Of a stretch of 64,000 nt of DNA, positions 20,056 through 29,600 are shown in pieces. Under the pieces are notes generated by a model, which saw nothing but the letters and a program-made list of their open reading frames with translations, was not told the origin of the DNA and did not search any database. Position numbers and translations under genes: made by a program. The first letter of the stretch is position 1. Each line of letters begins with the position of its first letter. The DNA lies in contig JAPFFF010000014.1 in the NCBI GenBank assembly GCA_039105265.1, positions 62,001 through 126,000 of the forward strand. The letters are read 5' to 3'. The DNA is from Tritrichomonas musculus (Eukaryota; Parabasalia; Tritrichomonadida; Tritrichomonadidae).

Positions 20056-22425
20056 TTAGACTGATATTGGACTACTGTTCTCTACGTCATCACAAAACTT
20101 TTTGAAATTAATTTCTCCACTACCAGATTGTGAATAATATTTTACTATAGCTTCCCTTTGTGATTTCATAATAATAATACCAGCATTGGAAAGCCTATTG
20201 AAAAAATCATTTTCAGTCATTGTTGATCCATTTGCATTTGCATAGACCATATATACGTTCTTACGGCGAACATGAAGCTTCTCCTTAATTTCTGGACGAA
20301 CAGAATATAATTCTCTTTCCATTTCTGCTTCAAAATATTCGGGGTAAAGAATCCTTTCTACACTTTCTTTGGTTAGTTTTACAGTTGATAGTTTTAATGA
20401 CATCGAACGATAATGAAACATGTCTTTATTTAGGGAATCTTGATAATATTTAATTAACTCGTTATATTCATTGCCTTTAAGCAGAAGTCCCATATTAGCA
20501 AAAATTGAATTGACGTATTTACAAGATACAGTTCCATTTTTCATTTGATCATATGGGAAAAATAAATCATTAACATCAAGCATTTTCTTTATCTCCAAAG
20601 CTCGAATTTTATATAAAACTGATTTTAACTCAGGTGAGATATTTTCATCATTATTAAGGGAACATGTATCATTAATTTGAGCGTTTGCTAAAGAATTTGC
20701 ATTCCCTACTCTTGATTTAACGCAAATGTTGGCATCTCTACAAAAAGTAACGTAATCAAATTCTTCGTTATTTTGAATATAGCATTCAAATAATATTCTA
20801 ATTTCTTGTATTGACAAACCAGCATTCAAAGATGTAATATATTCGAAATAAGCATTTTTTGGAATTGTATTATGTCGGAATTTATCGATATTTCTGAAAT
20901 CATCAATTAATTTTATTTCTTTCCGTAATGCATGATATGATACTTTGTTCACAATATCAAGAACGATTTGCGGAGGGAGTGTTTTATTTACCGGTTGTGT
21001 TGGGGGTTTGTTTTCAATTTCAACAATATCTCTTTGAGAAATCATGTTACTTTCTTCTTTTTGAAGATAAGGATGTAATGCAGAAAGGAAAGATTGTAAT
21101 GAAACAGAATTTTGAAAATTACCAGGGAAGACACGACATATTTCATTTATTTCATGTGGACCTAAGCTTATTCCAACTTTTTGAAGAGCAACTATAAATT
21201 GGAATGCTGGCATAATGCTCGAGCCGTCTCTATCAAAACGAAGTAAGGTTCCTTTCAAATTTGAATGCTTTGTTGCTGAAATGTGAGCTATTTTTTGCAA
21301 AAGAAGATTGATATCTGCAAATGATTTTTCAACTTTCTTTTCAGCAAAGAAAGAAAGGAATTTTTGGCAATCAACTTCTTGTTGTGACTGTTCTGAAACT
21401 GTATAAAAATGTGTTATTGATTCAATTTCTTGATTTGTTAAACCCAAATTGTTTTGGCTTAGAATTCTAGAAAAAACATACTGCGACAATTTTCCTGTTT
21501 TCGTTTTTGGGAAAATCTCTGAAATAGAAATTCTCCTTTCAATTACTGTTTTTTTCAAGTGTTGCATTGCTTTCTGCGCATCAACATTATTTTTTTGTGG
21601 CTGAACTTGTTTTATTTGCACATTTGCTTTTTGATATGCAAGATCTACATCTTGGCAAAATCGGAGATAATTAACCAGTCCATTTGAATCGAAATAGTAT
21701 CTAGTAATTTCTTGAACTTCTTGTGGTAACATTTGAACACCGCCAACTGAAGTAATTGACATTGCAAAAGTTTCGGCTGGAATTTTCCCGCAACTTACTT
21801 TATCATACGATTGAAATATTTGTCGGAAATCAATTCCTTTTTTAATCATTAAAGATATTAATGAACGTACTGACTTTGGCATTTCTTTGATTTGCTCAGG
21901 TGGTGCATTTGCCAGAGCAGCTCCAACTGATCGATTAACATCTCTTATACTTATTAGATGAGTTTCAGGGTTCATAAACGATTTTGCAATTTTACGTGAT
22001 TCTAAACAACCCCCGAAGCAACGAACAAAATCATTTGCTGATATACAACCTCTATTATTTCGATCGTATGTTTTCAAGCAATCCACTATAGTTTGATTGT
22101 GCAATTTGAGCTTTTTTGCTAATGAAATAATATCATTAAAGCAATCTCTATGTACATCGTTCTCGTTTGATTGACTTGAAATTTCAACGGCTGCTATTAA
22201 TGCAGGAATTGATATGCCATTTCCATATTTGAATTCAATTTCTAAATCTTGAATTTCTACTGCACTAAGATTTGCACCACATCCATTAAGTGCACGAGTT
22301 AATGTTGATGATGATATAATGCCTGTTGAAGAGCGATCATATTCATATAATAAATCGGAAATAGAGGTTCCACAAACATTTAAACATTTTTTGATTTTGA
22401 AGAGAATTGGAGAAAGTCGACTCAT
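20056..22425 (-). CDS. Multi-EF-hand-like protein, EFCAB6-like
   Basis: The 789-residue protein consists of repeated degenerate EF-hand helix-loop-helix units spaced about 70-110 residues apart. Examples are LYEYDRSSTGIISSSTLTRAL, LKTYDRNNRGCISANDFVRCF, FQSYDKVSCGKIPAETFAMS, LLRFDRDGSSIMPAFQFIVA, FFPYDQMKNGTVSCKYVNSIF and VYANANGSTMTENDFFNRL. Most loops keep the first Asp, the central Gly and the following Ile/Val but lack some liganding acids, so Ca2+ binding may be weak. Long arrays of this kind occur in cytoskeletal or axonemal EF-hand proteins such as EFCAB6, which is the suggested analogy. It starts at an ATG and has no signal peptide. The cytoskeletal role is inference. Confidence 0.8.
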   Translation of the reverse strand: MSRLSPILFKIKKCLNVCGTSISDLLYEYDRSSTGIISSSTLTRALNGCGANLSAVEIQDLEIEFKYGNGISIPALIAAVEISSQSNENDVHRDCFNDIISLAKKLKLHNQTIVDCLKTYDRNNRGCISANDFVRCFGGCLESRKIAKSFMNPETHLISIRDVNRSVGAALANAPPEQIKEMPKSVRSLISLMIKKGIDFRQIFQSYDKVSCGKIPAETFAMSITSVGGVQMLPQEVQEITRYYFDSNGLVNYLRFCQDVDLAYQKANVQIKQVQPQKNNVDAQKAMQHLKKTVIERRISISEIFPKTKTGKLSQYVFSRILSQNNLGLTNQEIESITHFYTVSEQSQQEVDCQKFLSFFAEKKVEKSFADINLLLQKIAHISATKHSNLKGTLLRFDRDGSSIMPAFQFIVALQKVGISLGPHEINEICRVFPGNFQNSVSLQSFLSALHPYLQKEESNMISQRDIVEIENKPPTQPVNKTLPPQIVLDIVNKVSYHALRKEIKLIDDFRNIDKFRHNTIPKNAYFEYITSLNAGLSIQEIRILFECYIQNNEEFDYVTFCRDANICVKSRVGNANSLANAQINDTCSLNNDENISPELKSVLYKIRALEIKKMLDVNDLFFPYDQMKNGTVSCKYVNSIFANMGLLLKGNEYNELIKYYQDSLNKDMFHYRSMSLKLSTVKLTKESVERILYPEYFEAEMERELYSVRPEIKEKLHVRRKNVYMVYANANGSTMTENDFFNRLSNAGIIIMKSQREAIVKYYSQSGSGEINFKKFCDDVENSSPISV

Positions 22426-23315
22426 TTATAGAAATAATTTAACGTACGAAAGGTTTGAATGGTTATTGAAATAATATCATTCAATTTTCAAATACCAAAC
22501 GTATATAATTGAATTATACAATGCGAACTTTTGTCTTTGAACTTTATTCATAATGCTGTATGAATATTTTAAAATTTTGAAATACAGCATGCTAATCAAA
22601 AAATAAAAAGTAAATGTGCTTTTCAGTGATATGATTATATATATTTTAAGCTTTTCAAATTGTCTTTATATGAAGACAGAAATAAAAAAAATTGCAATAT
22701 TTTGAATCTATGTGTAGATAATTTGATGAAAAATCAATCAATATAATAGATAATGAGTTTTTGGAATATTTATTAAAAATAATTATGAAAGTATGCATAT
22801 TACAATATCAATATATATATATATATAGATAGATAGATAATATATGTTTTCTATATAAATATAATTTATTTTGAAATATATATCAAGAATTAAAAAGATA
22901 TAATAAAAGTATCGAAAGGTAATAGTGCATTCAATTACTTTTATAGCCAAAACAATTTTATCTTTGCAATCAAAAAATTGTAAGTTTTTATTAATATTTA
23001 TTTATTCATAATATATATAATTAAATTTAAATGTATAAATTATATCCTATTTTTTCCAAAATAAGTCATATATTTATAAAAACCTGTTTTCTTTTCGATC
23101 AATATTATTGGCCATTAAAGGTCAAATAAGTGTTAAAGTTGAATGCTTTTTTAAATCGGTATCAAATAAAAATGTCACGATTTATAATTAAAATTTTTAC
23201 TTTTTGATTTTCTTCTCAAAATAATTTTAGGCCAATATAAAATGGTCAATTTTGAATGGTTAGAAATAGTAACCATATTTAATTGCATAAATTAGATAAC
23301 CGCCAATTCTCTCTT
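22426..23315. other. Divergent intergenic region
   Basis: This 890-bp AT-rich region separates the divergent EF-hand and bromodomain genes and must hold both promoters. It contains a TA/GATA-rich microsatellite near 22805-22845. No gene or long repeat is seen. Confidence 0.5.
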
Positions 23316-23798
23316 ATGTCAAAGCTTACGAAATTCCAGCAAACCAAGTGCTTAGAAATCACAGAAAAATTAATTGCATGGCCAATATGTTCCCCATTCA
23401 TTGAAATGGTCGATCCAGAACGTGATGGTGCCCCAGATTATTTTGATTTTATCAAAGAACCAATGGCTCTTGCTGAAGTCAAGAAAAAGTTAAATGCTAA
23501 TGAATATGATACAATCCAAGCTTGGAAGCGTGATATTAATTTAATTTGGTCCAACGCCAAATCTTATAATGGTGAAGATACATTATTTACTCATATGGCA
23601 ATGGAAGCAGCACTCTGGTTCCAAGAAAAAATGAAGCGCTTCCCATCAACCCAGGAAGAAGATTGGACTGGTAAAATTCAGAGAACAACCAAGAAATTGC
23701 TTGAAGTTTTGTCTCATCCACCTGCAGAACTTGATCCAAGCGGAAAATTATCAACTACAGCTGAAAGCGATGAAGATCGCCAGACTGTAGAAGAATAA
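23316..23798 (+). CDS. Single-bromodomain protein
   Basis: The 160-residue protein is almost entirely one bromodomain, the acetyl-lysine reader of histone tails. Visible marks are the helix Z region (FQQTKCLEITEKLI), the ZA loop with FIKEPMALAEVKKKL, and NAKSYNGEDT, which contains the acetyl-lysine-binding Asn. A short acidic tail follows (ESDEDRQTVEE). An open frame continues upstream to a TTG at 23283, but the first ATG is at 23316 and gives a standard domain boundary. Stand-alone bromodomain proteins usually work inside chromatin complexes; the partner is unknown. It lies next to a Tup1-like co-repressor gene in convergent orientation. Confidence 0.9.
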   Translation: MSKLTKFQQTKCLEITEKLIAWPICSPFIEMVDPERDGAPDYFDFIKEPMALAEVKKKLNANEYDTIQAWKRDINLIWSNAKSYNGEDTLFTHMAMEAALWFQEKMKRFPSTQEEDWTGKIQRTTKKLLEVLSHPPAELDPSGKLSTTAESDEDRQTVEE

Positions 23799-24263
23799 TT
23801 TTTCCAATGATATTTATAATTGAAAAGGAAAAAATATATTATTATCTTGGTCCCCATTTATATTATTTGCATATATTCAACTAAGATAATTGTGAAAAGC
23901 AATTTCAATAAACGAAAAACGAATTCTATAACTTTTTATTTTACGCAATATTGGTTTTAATTAAAGATATTATCTACAACTTATTGATAATTTAGATAGG
24001 TATACAAAAAAAAAAAAAAAAAAAAAAGTTTATGATATAAAGACTTACCAATTTGAAATATTTAATTTGCTATAGCTCATTTTTTCGTCAAATCAAAGTG
24101 CTATTTCATTGGGATGTTAATAAACAAACTAAATATCTCCTATAAAGATTATTTATTCTACAACAGAAAAAAAAATGCAAAATAAAAAAAATATTAATGT
24201 TATTTCATGAATGCATTAAAATTTATTATAAAAAAGAAAGATTTATTCAACATTCTATTTTTA
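23799..24263. other. Convergent spacer with poly-A tract
   Basis: This AT-rich spacer lies between the 3' ends of the bromodomain and Tup1-like genes. A poly-A run of about 22 nt starts at 24007. No gene is visible. Confidence 0.5.
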
Positions 24264-25997
24264 TTAAGCATCAGCGTCTTCTTCTGGATTTATTGACCAC
24301 ATCTTTACAGCGTTATCACCAGATCCAGTACAGAACATTTTACCGCTTGGACTGAATGAGACGGTAATAATAGAATCTTTGTGACCTTTGATGCAATACA
24401 TCATCACACCTTCGTTGAGGTTTGTGAGTCTGGCAGTTAGATCCTTTGAACCACTCAAGAGCCATGTTCCACTTGGATCAACTGCGAGTGACAAAACAAA
24501 ATCTGTATGTCCTTTAACTTCACGCCAAAGTTTGAGAGTACCAACTTTTTGAATGATTGAAGAAGTTTCTTTTTCTTCATCATTTATATCATTTTCTGCT
24601 TCATCATTTTTATTTTCATCTTCTTTTTGCTCTGTATTTTCTGTTTCTTTTTCGTTTTCTTTTTTGCTTTCAGTTTCTTTTTCTTCACTTTTATTTTCAA
24701 CTTTTTGTTCAGATTTAGAGGGAACTTCATTTTGGATAACTTTTTCATCAATTTCTAAATCCCAGATTTTTATGGTGGAATCGAGTGAAGCAGTTACTAA
24801 TCTTCCATTAGGGATGAATTTAATAGCATAAACATCTCTGGTATGGCACTCTTGTTCACAAATGATACTGTTCGTTTCGATATCCCAAATAGCAACATAA
24901 CTATCAGTATAACCAACCGCAATCAATTTACCATCATCTGATATTGAGAGAGAAGTTGCAGCTACCGTCTTTGATGGATCAATCTCTCGAGTTAAAACTG
25001 AGAGAACTTTGTATTTAGCAAATTCGTTATCATTATTATTTTCTTCAGTTGAATTCATTGAATAAATTGTGAGACAGCCATCACTGGTTGCAGCAGCTAA
25101 AAACGAATCGTCCTTAGAAATCTGTAATTGAAAAACATCTCCATTTCCAGTTGGAAAACAATGTGTCAATTTTCCTGCGTTGTTTTCGTCTTTTGCAGTC
25201 AAATCGAGGTCGAATGATCGAATCTTGCTATCTTCACTTCCGCAAATGATTGTTTTACCATCTGATGTCCAAGCAATTGTTCTTACATGATTATTTGAAG
25301 ATTCTCCATTTGATTCTTCTATTGTTTTTTGCATTAAAAACCTGTCTTTTTCAATATTATAAACTCTGAGGGTTTGATCAGAGCCAATTGCAAGGCAAGT
25401 GCCATCAGGACTAAATGCAGTTGAACAAATAACAGATGTATCTACGATTTCTGCAAAAAGACTTATTAGAACTGGATTCGTAATTTGATCTGCTGATACG
25501 AGTGGTATAAGTTCCCAATCTTGTTCTGTTTGTTCTTCTTGTAATTGTTGATCTTGTAATGGTGGTTGTTCACTAATATATTGACCGTTTCCATATTGAG
25601 ATCTTATTTCTTGATTTTGAGTCGATATTTGTCCAGATGAATTAGAGATGCTGTTTGAATTGCCTTGCTGTTGAAGAAGTTGTTGTTGTTGAAATGATTG
25701 ATTTTGTTGCATATAAGTTGAATTTTGATCATTCATTGGGGTATTCCCGAGACCTCGAAAAGATGATGATATTTCATTAAAAGATTTTGCTGAACTTTGT
25801 CCTCTTTGTATATATTCTTGACGAAGTTTTTCAAAGTCATCATTTATAGTCTTTATTTGAGTGATTTGATCTTCGATATATTCTTGAAGCTTTTTACAGT
25901 CTGCTTCAAGTTTCATGCGGTTATTAGATAGATATTCATACTCAGTAGTAAGCTGATCAAATAATGTACGGAGATCCTGTTTTGAAAGTAAAGCCAT
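24264..25997 (-). CDS. Tup1/Groucho-like WD40 transcriptional co-repressor
   Basis: The 577-residue protein has the Tup1 layout. An N-terminal helical segment (1-70, LRTLFDQLTTEYEYLSNNRM and following) fits the Tup1 oligomerisation domain. A Gln/Asn/Ser-rich linker (about 85-150) follows, then a seven-blade WD40 propeller (about 180-577). The first blade, DTSVICSTAFSPDGTCLAIG, and the last, GHKDSIITVSFSPSGKMFCT, resemble yeast Tup1 from memory. An acidic Glu/Lys/Asn-rich insert (about 425-480) separates two blades, as in other Tup1 proteins. It is expected to be recruited by DNA-binding factors and to repress transcription through histone deacetylation. It begins at an ATG with TCATA upstream. 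Confidence 0.85.
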   Translation of the reverse strand: MALLSKQDLRTLFDQLTTEYEYLSNNRMKLEADCKKLQEYIEDQITQIKTINDDFEKLRQEYIQRGQSSAKSFNEISSSFRGLGNTPMNDQNSTYMQQNQSFQQQQLLQQQGNSNSISNSSGQISTQNQEIRSQYGNGQYISEQPPLQDQQLQEEQTEQDWELIPLVSADQITNPVLISLFAEIVDTSVICSTAFSPDGTCLAIGSDQTLRVYNIEKDRFLMQKTIEESNGESSNNHVRTIAWTSDGKTIICGSEDSKIRSFDLDLTAKDENNAGKLTHCFPTGNGDVFQLQISKDDSFLAAATSDGCLTIYSMNSTEENNNDNEFAKYKVLSVLTREIDPSKTVAATSLSISDDGKLIAVGYTDSYVAIWDIETNSIICEQECHTRDVYAIKFIPNGRLVTASLDSTIKIWDLEIDEKVIQNEVPSKSEQKVENKSEEKETESKKENEKETENTEQKEDENKNDEAENDINDEEKETSSIIQKVGTLKLWREVKGHTDFVLSLAVDPSGTWLLSGSKDLTARLTNLNEGVMMYCIKGHKDSIITVSFSPSGKMFCTGSGDNAVKMWSINPEEDADA

Positions 25998-26609
25998 TTT
26001 TATTTATGAAATAAAGAAAAAATAATTTTTGAATTAATATAGTTAACCGTTTCAAAAATGGTAATTTTTTGATATAACCGATGATTTTTTGAGAGAGAAA
26101 GTGTTTATTTTTTTATTTGAATATGAATATTTGAATATTAATTTATTGAAAAAGTCAATATTTATGATGTTAAAAAAGAAAAAGTTAATATTTATTTTGA
26201 ATAATTTTATTTCAAAATTGAGATAATTTTTTTTTAATAATTTCAAAAAGTTATTGATAAGGTCGCTAAATCTTTTTGAAAGTTGATGATATTATTAAAA
26301 TATATAAAAGAAAATAACCTGATTTTGCTATTTTAAAGGAAAATAAATTGTTTGCATAAACCGTTTTTTTTATCCATCTTCTAATTCAAAAAATAAATTA
26401 ATTTCAATTCATGAATAAAGTAAATATAACTTTTTCAATTAAATTTACCATAGAAACGATTACACTTTAAAATGAAAATATAACGATCAATATTAATTTC
26501 TCAACTTTCATTCCTATACATTACTTAATAACATTTTAAAATAAAATAAATAGTTCAAAAACAAGTTTAATAAAAATATATATAACTAAAAATAATAATA
26601 AAAAAAAAC
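25998..26609. other. Intergenic region upstream of the Tup1-like gene
   Basis: This is AT-rich DNA between two minus-strand genes. A 64-codon minus-strand frame at 26052-26246 is Asn/Ile/Phe/Lys-rich low complexity and not credible. A TCATA motif on the minus strand (26005-26009) is a candidate initiator for the Tup1-like gene. Confidence 0.45.
26005..26009 (-). promoter_or_regulatory. Putative initiator (TCATA) of the Tup1-like gene
   Basis: TCATA on the minus strand lies 7 nt before the ATG at 25997 and fits the trichomonad initiator consensus. Confidence 0.35.
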
Positions 26610-29600
26610 TTATTTCTTTGATATTTGTCCTCTTAATTTCTCCGTCAGAGTAAGATTATCTTTTCTTAAATTTTGAAGCTTTTCTTCCATTTCCAAATTC
26701 CTTTGATGAGATTTTTCAAGAAGCTGACTTAATGTTGAATTCATTTTAATTGTCTTCTTTAATTTCAATGAAACTTCACTGTATTTCTTCTGATAATATT
26801 CAATTGGTTTACCTTCAATTTCGCCATCTGATAAAAATTGGCTTAAATCATCATTAATAATTTGATTAAGATCTTGATCAGATCTGTTATTATTTGCATC
26901 GTTATTACCATTTGATAACAAACGAGCATTTTCTTTCTTTAGTACCTTAACCTCATCTTCAAGAGATTTCAATTTCAATTTTAATGTTTCATCGACTGCT
27001 TCGTTATTTAAGATATTTTTCGCGTTTCTCTTTAATTTTTCTCTCAATCTTTCATTTTCGTTTTGCAAAGTAAGAAGTTGATTTGCCAATTGATTATTAG
27101 ATGGAGAATTCAAATAGCTAGTTGGTGACATTGAGCCATTTTGTCTCTGAGGAGAAAGGAGTCTTTCATTTTGTCCCTTCACTTTAGCGTATTTCAGACG
27201 AAGTGCAAATTCGTCTTGAAGTTTTTGAAGCTCTTTTTGAGTTCTGGCCAAATTAGAATTCAATTGTTTATTTTCATCAGAAAGTCTTCCAACTTCGAAT
27301 TCATTTTTCTGATTCAAATCCTGATTTTCATTTTGTAATTTAGCCAATTTCTTCTTTAGCTTGATTACGAGAGAAGTTTGCTCGCTTATTTGGATGGCCA
27401 TTTGTTCGCTTTCCTTATTCTTTTTGTCCAAGAAAGCGTTCATCTTTCTCGATTGAGCGTGTTTTTCATTTACAGCGTCTTCTTGTTCAATTTGGGCCAA
27501 TTCGAGTTTTCGCTTAAAGCCTTCCAACTCAAGTTGATGATTGGTTTCAATTTGAGCGAAATCTCTTCTCTTGCTTTCGAGCTCTCTTTCAAGTGACTCG
27601 ATTTTGCTTCTGTTCTTCATGTTTTCGCTTCGTAGCTTGTTATTTTGGTCTTCGAGAGTTTGATTCAATGACGAATTCTCTTCATTTTGAGCTTCAAGTT
27701 GAGAGATATGTTCTTTTAATTTCTTGATTTCTTTATGAAGCTTGTTAATTTTGGCTTCATTTTCATCTTCTTCCTCAATCAGATCGTCAAATAAAGAGCC
27801 GCCTTTTCTGTTTTTGGAAGGATTGATTTGACTTCTTTCAATTTCTTCTCTTTGACGAATATTTTGAGTTTGAAGTTCTTGAATTTTGAGATTAAGTTGC
27901 TCAATCTTATAATTACTCTCTTCAAGTTGAGATTTAAGATCGGCAATCTGTTGATTATGATCGATTTCATTCTCTAACTGAGTCAGGCTAGTTTGAAGTT
28001 TGTTGTTAGAAGATTGTGAATCTTTTAATTCACGTTTTAATTTATCTTTTTTAGATTTAGTTTTCTCAAACTTTTCTCTTAATTGTTTCAAGGAGGCGTT
28101 GACAGAGACAACCTGATCTTTATAAGATTTCAAGGAATTGATTTGTTCTTTATATTCTTGAATTTCCTGTTTGTTTTCATTAACTTTCTGTGTTAGTGAA
28201 TTAATGTTGTTTTGCAATTGTTGATTTTGACGTTCAAAATTGTCACATTTTGAATTAGCTCTGTTTAGTTTATCTTGCAAAGTTTGGTTGTCTCTCTTCA
28301 AAGAATTGATTGTTATATCGTCTTTAGATTTCTCTTTTTCAATTGAGCTGACTTTATCTCTCAATTCTTTCACTTCATTTTCTTTCATTTCACATTTGTT
28401 TGCTATTGAATTCATTGATTGAATTTCGCTTGTAGTTTTTTCAACTTTTTGTTGAATTGAAGAATTCTTTGTTCTCAATTTAGAATTTTCATTTTGTAAT
28501 GAATTTGATCTCATCTTGAATTCTTCAATTTGATTTCTTAAATCTTCAATTATTTGATTTTGACGATCAATTTCTTCTCTCAATGAATCATTTTGTTTAT
28601 CACTTGATTGGAATTGAGCTAATTGTTGTTCAAGAGCTTCATTAATTTGTTGTTGCGTTTGTAAATCATTCTTTAATTTCTTAATTAAATTAGTTTGATT
28701 TTCTTTTTCAGATAAAGCTGTTTGATTTGTTGCTGTAAATTGATTCATCATGCTTTCAATTGCTTGTGAATGATTGGATTTGGTTTGATGTAAAGATTTC
28801 CTTTTCTCTTTCAATTCATTTTCAAGTTCTTCATTTTCATTACCGAGATGATAAATTTGTTCTTCTTGTTCAGAAACTTTTAATTCGAGTTGTTTCTTTA
28901 TTTCTTTTAATTGATCATTTTCTTGTTGAAGAGAAACTTTTTCTGTTCTAACTTTAACAAGTTGTTGTGTAATTGAATTCTTTTCATCAATATTTTCTTG
29001 ATTATTCGAAGAAATTTGATTCTTTAAATCTTGATTTTCTGTCATTAATTTATTATTAATGATTTTAAGTTCATTCAAACTATTCTTCATGCTTTCAAAT
29101 TGTAATTTATGTTCTTCAACTTTTCCTTTCAATTTGAATGTATTCGTTTTCGGTAGTTTTAACGATCTCGGCGTTCTTGTTGACAAAATTGTTGATCGTT
29201 TAGGTGATGATAATGAGTTGTTATTATTATCATCAAAGCTTCCATTCGATATGATACTAGCTTCAAAATCATCACGAACTTCATCGTCTTCAGAATCATG
29301 TTGATAATAATTGTTATCACACGTGCAGCTGCGATAATCGTCATCTTCGCCATTATCTGAACATGATGAAGAAGGATCAATTATGTTTCTAATGACGTGT
29401 TCAAGTTGTCGCTTTTCTTTCAAGCAATTTTGAACTTGCTTGTTCAAATCTTTAATTTGAGCTTGCCGTTGTTCAACGTCAATTGACAAGGCTTGCTTCT
29501 CTTGGACTGTTCTTTCGTTTTGTTGGATCAATTCAGATTTAGTCTGACTAAGATTGTCAATTTCTTGTTGTTGCTTATTCAAGGTTGATTGCAAAGTTTG

